From Prochlorococcus marinus subsp. marinus str. CCMP1375 (lineage in GTDB: Bacteria > Cyanobacteriota > Cyanobacteriia > PCC-6307 > Cyanobiaceae), in the NCBI RefSeq assembly GCF_000007925.1, contig NC_005042.1:434001-498000 (forward strand): a stretch of DNA of 64,000 bases, given 5' to 3'. Of this stretch, positions 46,315 to 56,375 are shown one piece after another. The position numbers and the translations under genes are program-made. Numbering within the stretch: position 1 is the first letter of the stretch; every line of letters starts with the position of its first letter. Under the pieces are notes generated by a model. The model saw only the letters and a list, made by a program, of their open reading frames with translations, did not search any database and was not told the DNA's origin.

Positions 46315-47312
46315 GCAGGGAGACCTAATCTTTCTATAACTATGTCCTTTAGCGATACTTTTGACCTTGAACCAAGTTGAGAAACAATATACCCAGCACA
46401 AGTTGATCCAATATTTCCACAGGTTTGTAGATCAAGACCATTTACATAACCATGAAGAAAACCACTTGCATATAAGTCACCAGCACCTGTTGTATCTATA
46501 ACTTTTCCAAAATTGTATGGCTTAATCAAATACTTCTCATCACCTGAAATGATAATAGAGCCTTTCCCTCCTATCGTTATAACTGCAATCTCACATTTTG
46601 GCTTAATGTTTTCTATAGCATCATCAAGACTCGATGAATTGTACAAAGAAATAATTTCATTTTCGTTTGCAAAAAGAATATCAATATTTTTTTCTAATAA
46701 CTCTTGGAAACTTTCTCTATGACGCTCAATGCAGAAAGAGTCAGATAGTGACAATGCAATTTTGCCTCCAAGCTTTTTGCATTCTTCTGCAGAAGCTTTT
46801 AAGGCGCTTTTTGCTTTCTCTAGATCCCAAAGATATCCTTCTAAATATAATATCTTTGTTTCCCCAAGTATAGAAAAATCTATATCTTTTGTTTCCAGTA
46901 AAACAGAAGCCCCAAGATAAGTACACATTGTCCTTTCTGCATCTGGGGTTACATAAATAAAGCACCTTGCTGTTGATGGACCATATTTAATTGGTGGCGT
47001 ATTAAATACAGCTCCGGTTGAACAGATGTCATCCTTAAAAGTATTTCCTAGAGCATCCTTTTTTACTCGGCCGATGAATTCTGCATTACTACCTAGCTCA
47101 GATAAGCCTGCAATAGTGTTAGCAGCAGAGCCTCCTGAAGTTTCTAAAGAAGGGTCGCTTTTTGAATAAAGCTCTTCTGCTTTTTCTTGAGTTATTAATG
47201 TCATATTTCCTTTAGCTAGAGAGTGTTCTCTAAGGAAAGACTCTTCTGTATTGATAAGTACGTCAACTATTGCATTACCAATAGCAACTACATCTAATTT
47301 CTCTGGATTCAT
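46311..47312 (-). CDS. PfkB-family sugar/nucleoside kinase (adenosine kinase-like)
   Basis: The 333-aa protein (from the ATG at 47312, preceded by AAGGAG) carries AIGNAIVDVLI near 10-20, the glycine-rich TSGGSAANTIAGLSELG, and the C-terminal DTTGAGDLYASGFLHGY with the catalytic Asp of PfkB kinases. The frame opens 14 codons upstream in purA territory, but those residues are not family-like. Cyanobacterial orthologues are often annotated adenosine kinase; the substrate is not determinable here. It lies 10 bp downstream of purA. Confidence 0.88.
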   Translation of the reverse strand: MNPEKLDVVAIGNAIVDVLINTEESFLREHSLAKGNMTLITQEKAEELYSKSDPSLETSGGSAANTIAGLSELGSNAEFIGRVKKDALGNTFKDDICSTGAVFNTPPIKYGPSTARCFIYVTPDAERTMCTYLGASVLLETKDIDFSILGETKILYLEGYLWDLEKAKSALKASAEECKKLGGKIALSLSDSFCIERHRESFQELLEKNIDILFANENEIISLYNSSSLDDAIENIKPKCEIAVITIGGKGSIIISGDEKYLIKPYNFGKVIDTTGAGDLYASGFLHGYVNGLDLQTCGNIGSTCAGYIVSQLGSRSKVSLKDIVIERLGLPA

Positions 47313-47322
47313 GGCACTCCTT

Positions 47323-48681
<1,359 letters not shown>

Positions 48682-48725
48682 TCAGATTTCTTTGTTTAAG
48701 TCAAACAAATCAAACAAAAGTTATA

Positions 48726-49160
48726 TTAAATTTCTTTGGCAACAACTTTTTCTGCTCTTGTAAGCTCTTTGTTTAAACGTTCCTTTAGGTTTTCAGGTAA
48801 AGGTCTATTAGAGAAAGTTTTATAATGTCCGGCCATTGCATTAAGTGCTGTTTGCATTGTAGTAAAAGAAGATGTGCCGTTTACCTGAGGACGATTCCTA
48901 TATCTTGAAATGTATGCTGTGATTAGAGCTAGAGCTTCATCTTTAGACTCAGAAAGTTGACCATCATCATCTGATAATGCAATTGTTTCTTTAAGGCTTT
49001 GAGCAACTGAAACTGTATCTTTGGCGAAATCACCAGACATAAATGGCTTTGCAGCAGCTAGAGATTGACCGAAGGGATGAAATATAAGCAATAGCCCTAG
49101 GAATAGAGGCAGAGAAGCTTTTATTGTTTTTTTAATGAGGTGATGAAAGTCCCAAGCCAT
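48726..49160 (-). CDS. psb27: Photosystem II assembly protein Psb27 (no lipobox cysteine)
   Basis: Psb27 is a luminal protein that binds CP43 during PSII assembly and repair. The 144-aa protein has a signal sequence (about 1-36, ending GQSLAAA) and a four-helix domain (KDTVSVAQSLKETIALSDD, ALALITAYISRYRNRPQVNG, SFTTMQTALNAMAGHYKTF, LKERLNKELTRAEKVV). In several cyanobacteria Psb27 is a lipoprotein anchored through an N-terminal Cys; this sequence contains no Cys at all. It follows proS by 24 bp on the same strand. Confidence 0.9.
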   Translation of the reverse strand: MAWDFHHLIKKTIKASLPLFLGLLLIFHPFGQSLAAAKPFMSGDFAKDTVSVAQSLKETIALSDDDGQLSESKDEALALITAYISRYRNRPQVNGTSSFTTMQTALNAMAGHYKTFSNRPLPENLKERLNKELTRAEKVVAKEI

Positions 49161-49184
49161 TTTGTATAAGTAATTTTCCCAACT

Positions 49185-50996
49185 CTATAAGGATTCTTGC
49201 AAAATTGATTTTTTATAATTAGATATTTCTTCTAGAAGCTCTTTTATGGCTTCTTCTGCTTTAAGGGACTTGGAAATTCCTGTTGATCGCTCGACTAATT
49301 CGACTATCCCTGTAGCTGAATCTCTTCCTGAAATTATTTTCCAAGGGATACCTATTAAATCTGCGTCTTTGAACTTTACCCCTGCCCTTTCTTTCCTGTC
49401 ATCTATGAGGACATCAACACCTTCATCCTTAAGTTGGGAATATAGCTTTTCACCGAGTTCACGTTGCAAGTCATCTTTCATATTTGCGACAATTACAATC
49501 ACTTCAAAAGGTGCAATTCCTAATGGCCATATGATCCCTGATTGATCATAGTTTTGTTCAACAGAAGCCTGCGCAAGTCTAGAGATCCCTATTCCATAGC
49601 AGCCCATCCAGAAAGGTTCTTCTAATCCCATTTCATTGGTAAAACTAGCTTGTAAACATGATGAGTATTTACGACCTAATTGGAAAATATGGCCTACTTC
49701 AATGCCTCTTTTTGCAATAAGTTTTTGCTTGGGATCATGAATGGAAATGTCTCCAGGCATTGCATTCCTAATATCAACTATTTCTGGCAATCCACCAACT
49801 TTGCTCCAATTTACAAAAGCGCGATGTTGATCAATAGTATTAGCTCCACATATAAAAGAATCAAGATTAGAAGCAGTAATATCTGTAAACCTGATGAACT
49901 TTTTATTCCAATTAGCAGCTTTGTTTAGGTAAGAGTCTTTGAGGTCAGGGCCAACAAAGCCCAAAGGTATGTCTAATAGTTTTTGAGAATCTAATTGCTC
50001 TTTAGTTATTGTTTTTATGCTTATTACAGACTTCTTTAAATATTTGCTTACAGCATTAATAAGTTTAACTTCATTTAACTCTTGATCGCCTCGAATACTT
50101 ACAAGTATTGGTTGTAAATCATTCTTTTCTAATACAGCTAAAAGAATAATTACTTTTAATATCTGACTGGGGTGAAATCCTTGGTTATCGCATAGCTCTT
50201 TTATAGTCCTCTGGCCATTAGTTTGTATTATGCAAGGCTCTTTTTTGTCAAGAAAAATTGGGTCTGCAAATTTAGAGATAGCTTTTTCCTGATTTGCAGC
50301 ATATTTTTTATCAGGACTTAATAAGATTAAATCTTCTCCTGCTTCTGCGGTGACCATAAACTCTCTAGACTCAGCTCCGCCAATTGCACCACTGTCAGCA
50401 TCTACAGCAACTGTTTCAAGGCCACATCTTTTGAATATCTTTTCATATGCATCATTCATTTCAAGATAAGTTTCCTTTAGATTTGTCTCATCTGCATGAA
50501 AAGAATATGCATCTTTCATAATGAATTCTCGACTGCGCATTAACCCAAATCTGGGCCTAATTTCATCTCTAAATTTGGTTTGAATTTGGTATAAATTTAC
50601 TGGAAGCTGCTTATAAGATTGCAAGAATTCATTAGCTATCTTAGTTATAACTTCTTCATGGGTAGGGCCTAATCCTAATTCTCTTCCTTGTCGGTCGCTT
50701 AGATGGAACATGATACCTTCTCCTGCTGTATATCCATCCCATCGGCCGCTCTCCTTCCATAACTCTGCTGGATGAAGTTGTGGTAGTAACGTTTCAAGAC
50801 ATCCCTTTGAGTCAAGCTCTTCTTGAACAATAGAAGTGATTTTTTTGATAACTTTCCACATCAAAGGCATGTATGCGTATATACCTGAGGTGACGCGCTT
50901 AATAAAGCCTCCTCTGATAAGTAATTGATGGGAAACTATTTCTGCTTCAGCGGGGACATCTCTAAGCGTCACCAGCATTAGGCGGGAGACGCGCAT
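49185..50996 (-). CDS. proS: Prolyl-tRNA synthetase, bacterial type
   Basis: Class II synthetase. Motif 1 region with KRVTSGIYAYMPLMWKV, motif 2 with FRDEIRPRFGLMRSREFIMKDAYSFH, and motif 3 with GCYGIGISRLAQASVEQ. The editing (INS) domain in the middle and a C-terminal anticodon domain (DVLIDDRKERAGVKFKDADL) are as in the bacterial ProRS class. 603 aa. The start is ATG, in-frame and well placed. Confidence 0.96.
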   Translation of the reverse strand: MRVSRLMLVTLRDVPAEAEIVSHQLLIRGGFIKRVTSGIYAYMPLMWKVIKKITSIVQEELDSKGCLETLLPQLHPAELWKESGRWDGYTAGEGIMFHLSDRQGRELGLGPTHEEVITKIANEFLQSYKQLPVNLYQIQTKFRDEIRPRFGLMRSREFIMKDAYSFHADETNLKETYLEMNDAYEKIFKRCGLETVAVDADSGAIGGAESREFMVTAEAGEDLILLSPDKKYAANQEKAISKFADPIFLDKKEPCIIQTNGQRTIKELCDNQGFHPSQILKVIILLAVLEKNDLQPILVSIRGDQELNEVKLINAVSKYLKKSVISIKTITKEQLDSQKLLDIPLGFVGPDLKDSYLNKAANWNKKFIRFTDITASNLDSFICGANTIDQHRAFVNWSKVGGLPEIVDIRNAMPGDISIHDPKQKLIAKRGIEVGHIFQLGRKYSSCLQASFTNEMGLEEPFWMGCYGIGISRLAQASVEQNYDQSGIIWPLGIAPFEVIVIVANMKDDLQRELGEKLYSQLKDEGVDVLIDDRKERAGVKFKDADLIGIPWKIISGRDSATGIVELVERSTGISKSLKAEEAIKELLEEISNYKKSILQESL

Positions 50997-51139
50997 AGAA
51001 CTTTCTCCTTGTATTGATCATTCAGGATAATATCCCTATCAATTTGCCAATTGCAAAAGTGTCCAATTCAGGTAATTCTCTATAGAACTATTTAGTTTGA
51101 TCTGCTAATTTTTGACAAGTTTTTGCCGGCAGTAAAAAG

Positions 51140-51565
51140 GTGTTTAATGCGTCGGCGTTAGATTCTTCTATTTACGAGTCATCCTCCAAATCAAGCTTGG
51201 AAGAAGATGTGAATTCTTCCTTTAAGCTCGATTCAGAGACTCTTGTAGGTATAGATGATGTTCAAAAGTCATTAAACAGGTCTAGGGCTTCTGTTTATAG
51301 GTATACAAATACTGATTCAAGAAATTTAAACCCACCTTTTAACCCTAGGAAACTAAATCCAGAATTTAGAAGCGATCAGAAAGACCCTCTTTTGTTTCAT
51401 TCCAATGAAGTGGCAAGATTTGCAAAAGATATTTTAAGGATTAAAGAAGTAACTGTAGAGGTTCTTAATTCACCTTCTACTGCGACTCAAAATGTCTTGG
51501 TCTCCATTCTTGAAGAATTGAAAGGTATACGAAATCGCCTTGATGAAATGAATAATAAGTCTTAA
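51140..51565 (+). CDS. Putative DNA-binding protein with HTH-like segment
   Basis: A 141-aa protein. The middle has LVGIDDVQKSLNRSRASVYRY, close in style to a MerR/AlpA-like helix-turn-helix, followed by NTDSRNLNPPFNPRKLNPEFR and a C-terminal helix with KGIRNRLDEMNN. The first 35 residues are Ser-rich. I recall a similar conserved pattern in marine picocyanobacteria but cannot assign a function. The start is GTG and there is room upstream for a promoter. Confidence 0.65.
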   Translation: MFNASALDSSIYESSSKSSLEEDVNSSFKLDSETLVGIDDVQKSLNRSRASVYRYTNTDSRNLNPPFNPRKLNPEFRSDQKDPLLFHSNEVARFAKDILRIKEVTVEVLNSPSTATQNVLVSILEELKGIRNRLDEMNNKS

Positions 51566-51906
51566 TACGCACCTTTAGAAAGTTAAATAGAAGCGGAATG
51601 TTTTTTCATATATATAAATTATTCTTGTTAAGTAATAATAATCCTATTAACTATTCAATATTGTTATTTATCTCTTAAAAGTTGATTGGCTTAAACTGCT
51701 TGTCAAAAATTTTTGGAAAAGGTCATTGATTTCTAGTTTATAAAATTGCAGGTTTTTACAGCTAATAGTCTTATAGTTTTGTAGGTACATCAAACTTGTG
51801 ATTGGATTGAGTCTTAGCAGTGGTATCACTTTGCCATTCCTATTTTGATGTTCTTAAAGAATAAGACATAGGTCAATTTTTAATTGTTCCTCCTGCCATA
51901 GTTAAA
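51566..51906. other. Spacer between the HTH-like gene and the second ppa
   Basis: 341 bp, strongly AT-rich. I see no credible ORF (the longest plus-strand open run is about 26 codons), no tRNA and no strong hairpin. It presumably contains the promoter of the ppa copy that starts at 51907. Confidence 0.4.
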
Positions 51907-52437
51907 ATGGATCTAACTCCTCTTTCCCCATCACCATCTTTAGGTTTAGTCAATTTAGTAGTAGAGATACCAGCAGGTAGTAGGAACAAATACGAGTATT
52001 TTGCAGAGGCTGGGACAATGGCTCTTGATAGAGTTCTTCATTCTTCTGTGAGATATCCCTTTGACTATGGTTTTATACCTAATACTCTCGCAGAAGATGG
52101 AGCCCCTTTAGATGCAATGGTGATCATGGAGGAACCAACATTTGCAGGTTGTCTTATAAAGGCTAGACCTATTGGTGTTTTGGATATGCATGATTCAGGC
52201 GCTTATGATGGAAAATTGTTATGTGTTCCTGTGGCAGACCCGCGCCAGAAAGGTATAACTAGCATTCGACAAATTGCTCCAAACCAACTTGAAGATGTGG
52301 CAGAGTTTTTTAGAACTTATAAAAGCTTAGAAGGTAGAGTTGTTGTTATTGATGGTTGGCGTGATCATGATGTCGTTGATGATTTGTTGCAAACTTGTAT
52401 TGATGCAAGGAAGATGGACTCAAGAAAAAGTATTTGA
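51907..52437 (+). CDS. ppa: Family I inorganic pyrophosphatase with an altered metal-binding motif
   Basis: The 176-aa protein has the canonical fold and length of cyanobacterial Ppa: LVVEIPAGSRNKYE (17-30), DRVLHSSVRYPFDYGF (41-56), then EDGAPLDA at 63-70, where the family consensus is DGDPxD. The middle aspartate (Asp67 in E. coli numbering) is Ala66 here. Glu20, Lys28, Glu30, Arg42, Tyr54, Asp64, Asp69, Asp96, Asp101, Lys103 and Lys139 are kept. The GCC codon is clear. A second, intact family I enzyme is encoded at 36.2 kb. Catalytic activity of this copy is therefore doubtful. Confidence 0.9.
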   Translation: MDLTPLSPSPSLGLVNLVVEIPAGSRNKYEYFAEAGTMALDRVLHSSVRYPFDYGFIPNTLAEDGAPLDAMVIMEEPTFAGCLIKARPIGVLDMHDSGAYDGKLLCVPVADPRQKGITSIRQIAPNQLEDVAEFFRTYKSLEGRVVVIDGWRDHDVVDDLLQTCIDARKMDSRKSI

Positions 52438-52485
52438 TTAAAATTAAATATTATTTCTACGTAACCTCTTCATAAGTATTTAAAG

Positions 52486-52854
52486 ATGACAGCTTCTCTT
52501 AAAATCTTTAGTTATGCTCGTTGCAGTACCTGCAGGAAAGCACTTGCCTGGTTGAATCTTCAAAATATAAAATATAAATTATTTGATATAATTGATTCTC
52601 CTCCATCAAAGGAAATGATTTCTGATGCAATAAATCAATTAGGAGATAGAAAATATCTTTTCAATACAAGTGGTAAAATTTATCGCTCAATAGGAGCATC
52701 TGCAATAAAAATAATGAATGATGAAAATGTTGTTGATTTACTTAATTCTGAAGGTGGGTTGATAAAAAGACCTTTTGTAATGCATCCTAATGGGAGATTT
52801 TTAATAGGTTTTAATCAATCTATTTGGGAAGACTTTTTTCTGAATCAAGATTAA
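52486..52854 (+). CDS. Spx/ArsC (YffB-like) family protein
   Basis: Thioredoxin-like fold of 122 aa with the N-terminal CSTC motif (in YARCSTCRKALAWL, about 11-24), a CxxC that is a redox site in Spx/MgsR proteins, and KRPFVMHPNGRFLIGF near the C-terminus. It could be a redox regulator or an arsenate reductase; the CxxC form favours the Spx/YffB side. Its 3' end overlaps the convergent membrane protein by 35 bp. Confidence 0.8.
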   Translation: MTASLKIFSYARCSTCRKALAWLNLQNIKYKLFDIIDSPPSKEMISDAINQLGDRKYLFNTSGKIYRSIGASAIKIMNDENVVDLLNSEGGLIKRPFVMHPNGRFLIGFNQSIWEDFFLNQD

Positions 52855-54313
52855 GAATATCTAACTCTTCAATAATTTCTGCAGCACTAGATTGACTTTT
52901 TAACTCATTAAGGCTCGATAACTTTAACCCTTCTAAGATAGAAAGCAAAAGGATCTGGGTACTTTTTAATGTAGAATCGTTTTCTAGCGCTATAGCCAAC
53001 TCCTCCCAGAATCTATCTATTGTTTTTACTGTTAATTCTTCTAATAAAATATCTTTCTTGGCGAGTTGTGAACCGGCATTTTTCGATAAGTCAAGTATAG
53101 CATCAATCATTCCAGAAGCTAATTGCGAACTTAATGCACTTTCAGCTTTTTCTAGGACTAAATTATTTTTTAATACATCTGGCATTGGATTTGCTTTTAA
53201 GCTTTTTTGAAGTGCATGTTCAAATAAGTCTATAAGTTGAGGACGCATATTTGGACCTACCTTTTTAAGTAATAAAGGTATCCAAATTCTTAGAAATTCT
53301 GAAATCTCATTTTTTTCATTATTTTTTATTGATTGATAACTGCATAAACTTCTTATTCGATCAGGCAACATAGGTGACTTGACAATGTTCTGCACTGAAT
53401 CAATAGCTCGTATAGTTAGTATTTCAAAAATTTCTATAGCAAGAAGAGAGACAATCCATTGACTAGCCTTTGCCCTAATAGGTTCAGTTGGTATTAATTT
53501 AGAAGAGCAGACTCTTTCTAAAACAGGAAGAATTCTAAGTAACCTTGAAAATGGTAGTAAAAGAGGAATATCTATTAATCTTTTTAAAAATGCATGTCTT
53601 AACTTTATACCATTTAAACGATATCTAACCATCCTGACTTTTAATAATATATCTAATAAAAAGATAATTTGAAAAGGTATATCTATTTTCCATGAGTGGC
53701 TAATGTTATTTCCATCTTTATTAATAATTTTAATGTGATCTGAATTTAGTTTTGGTATTAACTTCCTTTCCCAGAATTTCTTTTCGTTTTCCCATCCAGA
53801 TTCGGCAATATATGCTTTGTTAAGCAACTTATTATATGCCGATTTATAATCGGACTCTCCAGACCTAAGCCTAAGCATAATTTTTATTGTTTCGACTCTA
53901 TCAAGATCTTTTTGGGAAATTAATGTTAATTCGTTAAAGGTTGCGTTAAGTGTAGTTTTATATTCAGCTAGCAATCTATTAGCTTGAATACTATTTACCC
54001 CATTATTTGAAATTTCTTGATTAAGCTTATTAAAGATTGATTGAACTTCTTTAGAAGATTTACTTGACTTAATTCCTCTTATTTTGTCATATGAAGGAGT
54101 TATATTTGGAATCCATCTAAGTGATATTGACGTTGATGAATTGGGTATATCAATACTTCTATTTATCCAAAAACTTCTAAGCGGGATATAGCTTAGGTCA
54201 AAAATTATCCAGCCAAGATTGATCATTGCTACAAAGGCAATTAGTTTTTCCCAGCGAACCCATAATTTGCTTTCAGGCTTTTCTCTCTTTTTTTGCCATC
54301 GAGGAAGAGCCAT
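52820..54313 (-). CDS. Large membrane-associated hypothetical protein
   Basis: A 497-aa protein with one N-terminal hydrophobic segment (about 24-44, LIAFVAMINLGWIIFDL), a charged periplasmic-like region (about 50-200), and a hydrophobic stretch around 212-250 (FQIIFLLDILLKVRM, LKRLIDIPLLLPFSRLLRIL). A long helical C-terminal half follows. I do not recognise a named family; it looks like a conserved cyanobacterial membrane protein. Start ATG. It converges with the Spx-like gene, overlapping by 35 bp. Confidence 0.65.
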   Translation of the reverse strand: MALPRWQKKREKPESKLWVRWEKLIAFVAMINLGWIIFDLSYIPLRSFWINRSIDIPNSSTSISLRWIPNITPSYDKIRGIKSSKSSKEVQSIFNKLNQEISNNGVNSIQANRLLAEYKTTLNATFNELTLISQKDLDRVETIKIMLRLRSGESDYKSAYNKLLNKAYIAESGWENEKKFWERKLIPKLNSDHIKIINKDGNNISHSWKIDIPFQIIFLLDILLKVRMVRYRLNGIKLRHAFLKRLIDIPLLLPFSRLLRILPVLERVCSSKLIPTEPIRAKASQWIVSLLAIEIFEILTIRAIDSVQNIVKSPMLPDRIRSLCSYQSIKNNEKNEISEFLRIWIPLLLKKVGPNMRPQLIDLFEHALQKSLKANPMPDVLKNNLVLEKAESALSSQLASGMIDAILDLSKNAGSQLAKKDILLEELTVKTIDRFWEELAIALENDSTLKSTQILLLSILEGLKLSSLNELKSQSSAAEIIEELDILNLDSEKSLPK

Positions 54314-54449
54314 AATTATTTAATCTTTACTTTGATTTAGTTATATATAAAGTATTTGAATATGGTAGGTAATTAAATTGATTGAGGAGATTTGTGACTA
54401 AATTATCTTATGACAGTTACCGAAAAGAAGCTTTTTCATTTGAAATGCT

Positions 54450-55118
54450 ATGAAAACATCTAGATTAGCTGCTTTTTGGGATTATTGGGGTCCCGTTTTT
54501 GTTACCTTTGCACTCTATGCTGGGATTAAATCTTTTATTGCTGAGGCCAGGTACATTCCATCAGGCTCTATGCTACCTACTCTTCAAATAAATGATCGAC
54601 TTGTTATAGAGAAGCTTTCATATAGAACAAGGTCTCCCAAAAGAGGCGAGGTGGTTGTCTTCAATTCACCTTATTCATTTAACAAGATCTTAATAGCTAA
54701 ACGTTTAAATCCCCTCCCATCAACTTTAAAATGTGTAGTAGTTAGCTTTCCTTTGATTAATTCTCTTTTAGGTGTAGTTGATCCAGCATGTAACGCATAT
54801 ATTAAGCGTGTTGTAGCTGTTGGTGGGGATAGTGTTTTTGTTAATTCAGAGGGAAAACTTTTTGTTAACAAAGAATCAATTAATGAATCATATGTGAGCA
54901 ATTTCTGCCCTTTATTACAAGGCTCCTTTAATAGTTGCAGATCCATAAATACCGTAGTGCCCCCTAAGCATGTTTTAGTACTAGGAGATAACAGAGCTAA
55001 TAGTTGGGATGGGCGATTTTGGCCTGGCAATAGATTTTTACCAGAAAAAGAAATCCTTGGTAGAGCTGTATGGAGGTTTTGGCCATTTACGCGGATAGGT
55101 AATATTTCCTCTAACTAA
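54450..55118 (+). CDS. lepB: Signal peptidase I with an extra cysteine-containing insertion
   Basis: Cleaves Sec signal peptides on the outer side of the membrane. The N-terminal membrane helix is followed by YIPSGSMLPTL with catalytic Ser40, and KRVVAVGGD with Lys119; LGDNRANSWDGR is the C-terminal box. Between Ser and Lys is a longer loop than usual (roughly 78-117) carrying Cys94 and Cys114, and a further pair is in SNFCPLLQGSFNSCRS, so four cysteines lie in the luminal domain. 222 aa. The last 8 bp overlap the convergent dihydroorotase-like gene. Confidence 0.9.
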   Translation: MKTSRLAAFWDYWGPVFVTFALYAGIKSFIAEARYIPSGSMLPTLQINDRLVIEKLSYRTRSPKRGEVVVFNSPYSFNKILIAKRLNPLPSTLKCVVVSFPLINSLLGVVDPACNAYIKRVVAVGGDSVFVNSEGKLFVNKESINESYVSNFCPLLQGSFNSCRSINTVVPPKHVLVLGDNRANSWDGRFWPGNRFLPEKEILGRAVWRFWPFTRIGNISSN

Positions 55119-56370
55119 GTCCGCAATCTATGATTTTCCCAATCATTTCAATTCCTTCCCAGGGTTGGTTTGAATTAGTCTCCCAACCTTTTTCTTGATA
55201 TTTTCTGGTTTGAATCCATTTTTGATCTGGGTCAAATAATAACCATCGGTTGCTACCAACTTTTAATTCTTCAGGAGGTAAACTTAGTATTTTAGAAGGA
55301 CCAAAACTAATTGCTTCCCATAATTGCTCAACTGACCATTTTGATTTTTTTATTAGTTCTTGCCATAAAGAAGGAAGCACCAAGTGATAACCACTTATGC
55401 CTGGAATGATTTCACTGAAAGGTTTTTTAGTTTCAGCATCATCTAACGAAATATTATGTACGGCAACACCTGTAAGAATTCTTTCTTGAAGGGCTTTTTT
55501 TAAGCTTTCTCTATCATTTGAACTGCCAAGAGAAGGCGATACACGTATACCTATATCGGTAGAGGTAACAGTTGATTGATCTGCAACAAGATGCCACCAG
55601 AACACACTTGCCATTGGCTTGGGAGAGCTTTTCTTTAACATATTTACTCCTTCAGCAGTTGATAAATTCATTAATCTAATTTTTGAGGAAGGATGTTGTT
55701 TTTGTAATTCAAGAAGTGTTCCTAGAGGAATAGTCTCACTTGCGACAGGGTCTTGATGCCACCCTGCTCGGAGGGCTTCAACACTTTCCCGGACAAGGCC
55801 ATGTCCTTGAATTGCAAGGTCTCGCGGGGCTAAAAGAATTGGCTTTTCTTTTGTTTCATTTAAGATGAGTCCTTTCTTTAGCAATTCAATAGGAATCATC
55901 CAATCATCGTCTGCTAATCCAACTGCTCCATGGTCTATTAAATCTTTATGAGAAGTAAGTTTTTCTCCTGCTCCTTTTTGGCTGAAGCCTCCCCAAAGGT
56001 GTATTAGAACATCTTGGCCAAGGTTTTTTATTGAATATAAGTACTCAGGTTTGTCTCTCCAAGGTGATGCTTTTGGAAGTAAAGCGATTTGACCATATCC
56101 CGCATTTGCGGCTTTTTTCATCAAAGTCCAAAGTGTTTCAGCTTTACCATTAAGGTAATCTTCAAGCACTGAATGTGGATCTACTAGACAAGGTGCGAAA
56201 AAAAGCTTTTCCGCTGAAGTCTTGTCGATTTTAAGCTCGTAGGCCAAGTCTCTAGCTCTTTGTCCAAAGGCCTTAATATGCCTATTGACAATCAAGACGG
56301 CGTCAGAAGTTACAGTTTGATTTGGTCCACGTAGAATTTGAATTGGGTCAAGTAGGTATGATTTATTCAT
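55111..56370 (-). CDS. Dihydroorotase-like amidohydrolase lacking metal ligands
   Basis: The amidohydrolase fold of 419 aa matches dihydroorotase in order: N-terminal beta part, a DPHS motif at 64-67, MNLSTAEGVNML (canonical H-STAEG), and a C-terminal SKILSLPPEELKVGSNRWLLFDPDQ. In active enzymes the start reads DPHxHxR; here the second His is Val68 and the Arg is Glu70. HxSTAEG has Asn in place of His, and the DHAPH segment is SLDDAETK. This resembles inactive PyrC-like partners of aspartate transcarbamoylase in other bacteria. It lies 5 bp downstream of the histidine phosphatase gene. Confidence 0.85.
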   Translation of the reverse strand: MNKSYLLDPIQILRGPNQTVTSDAVLIVNRHIKAFGQRARDLAYELKIDKTSAEKLFFAPCLVDPHSVLEDYLNGKAETLWTLMKKAANAGYGQIALLPKASPWRDKPEYLYSIKNLGQDVLIHLWGGFSQKGAGEKLTSHKDLIDHGAVGLADDDWMIPIELLKKGLILNETKEKPILLAPRDLAIQGHGLVRESVEALRAGWHQDPVASETIPLGTLLELQKQHPSSKIRLMNLSTAEGVNMLKKSSPKPMASVFWWHLVADQSTVTSTDIGIRVSPSLGSSNDRESLKKALQERILTGVAVHNISLDDAETKKPFSEIIPGISGYHLVLPSLWQELIKKSKWSVEQLWEAISFGPSKILSLPPEELKVGSNRWLLFDPDQKWIQTRKYQEKGWETNSNQPWEGIEMIGKIIDCGLS

Positions 56371-56375
56371 TAGAA

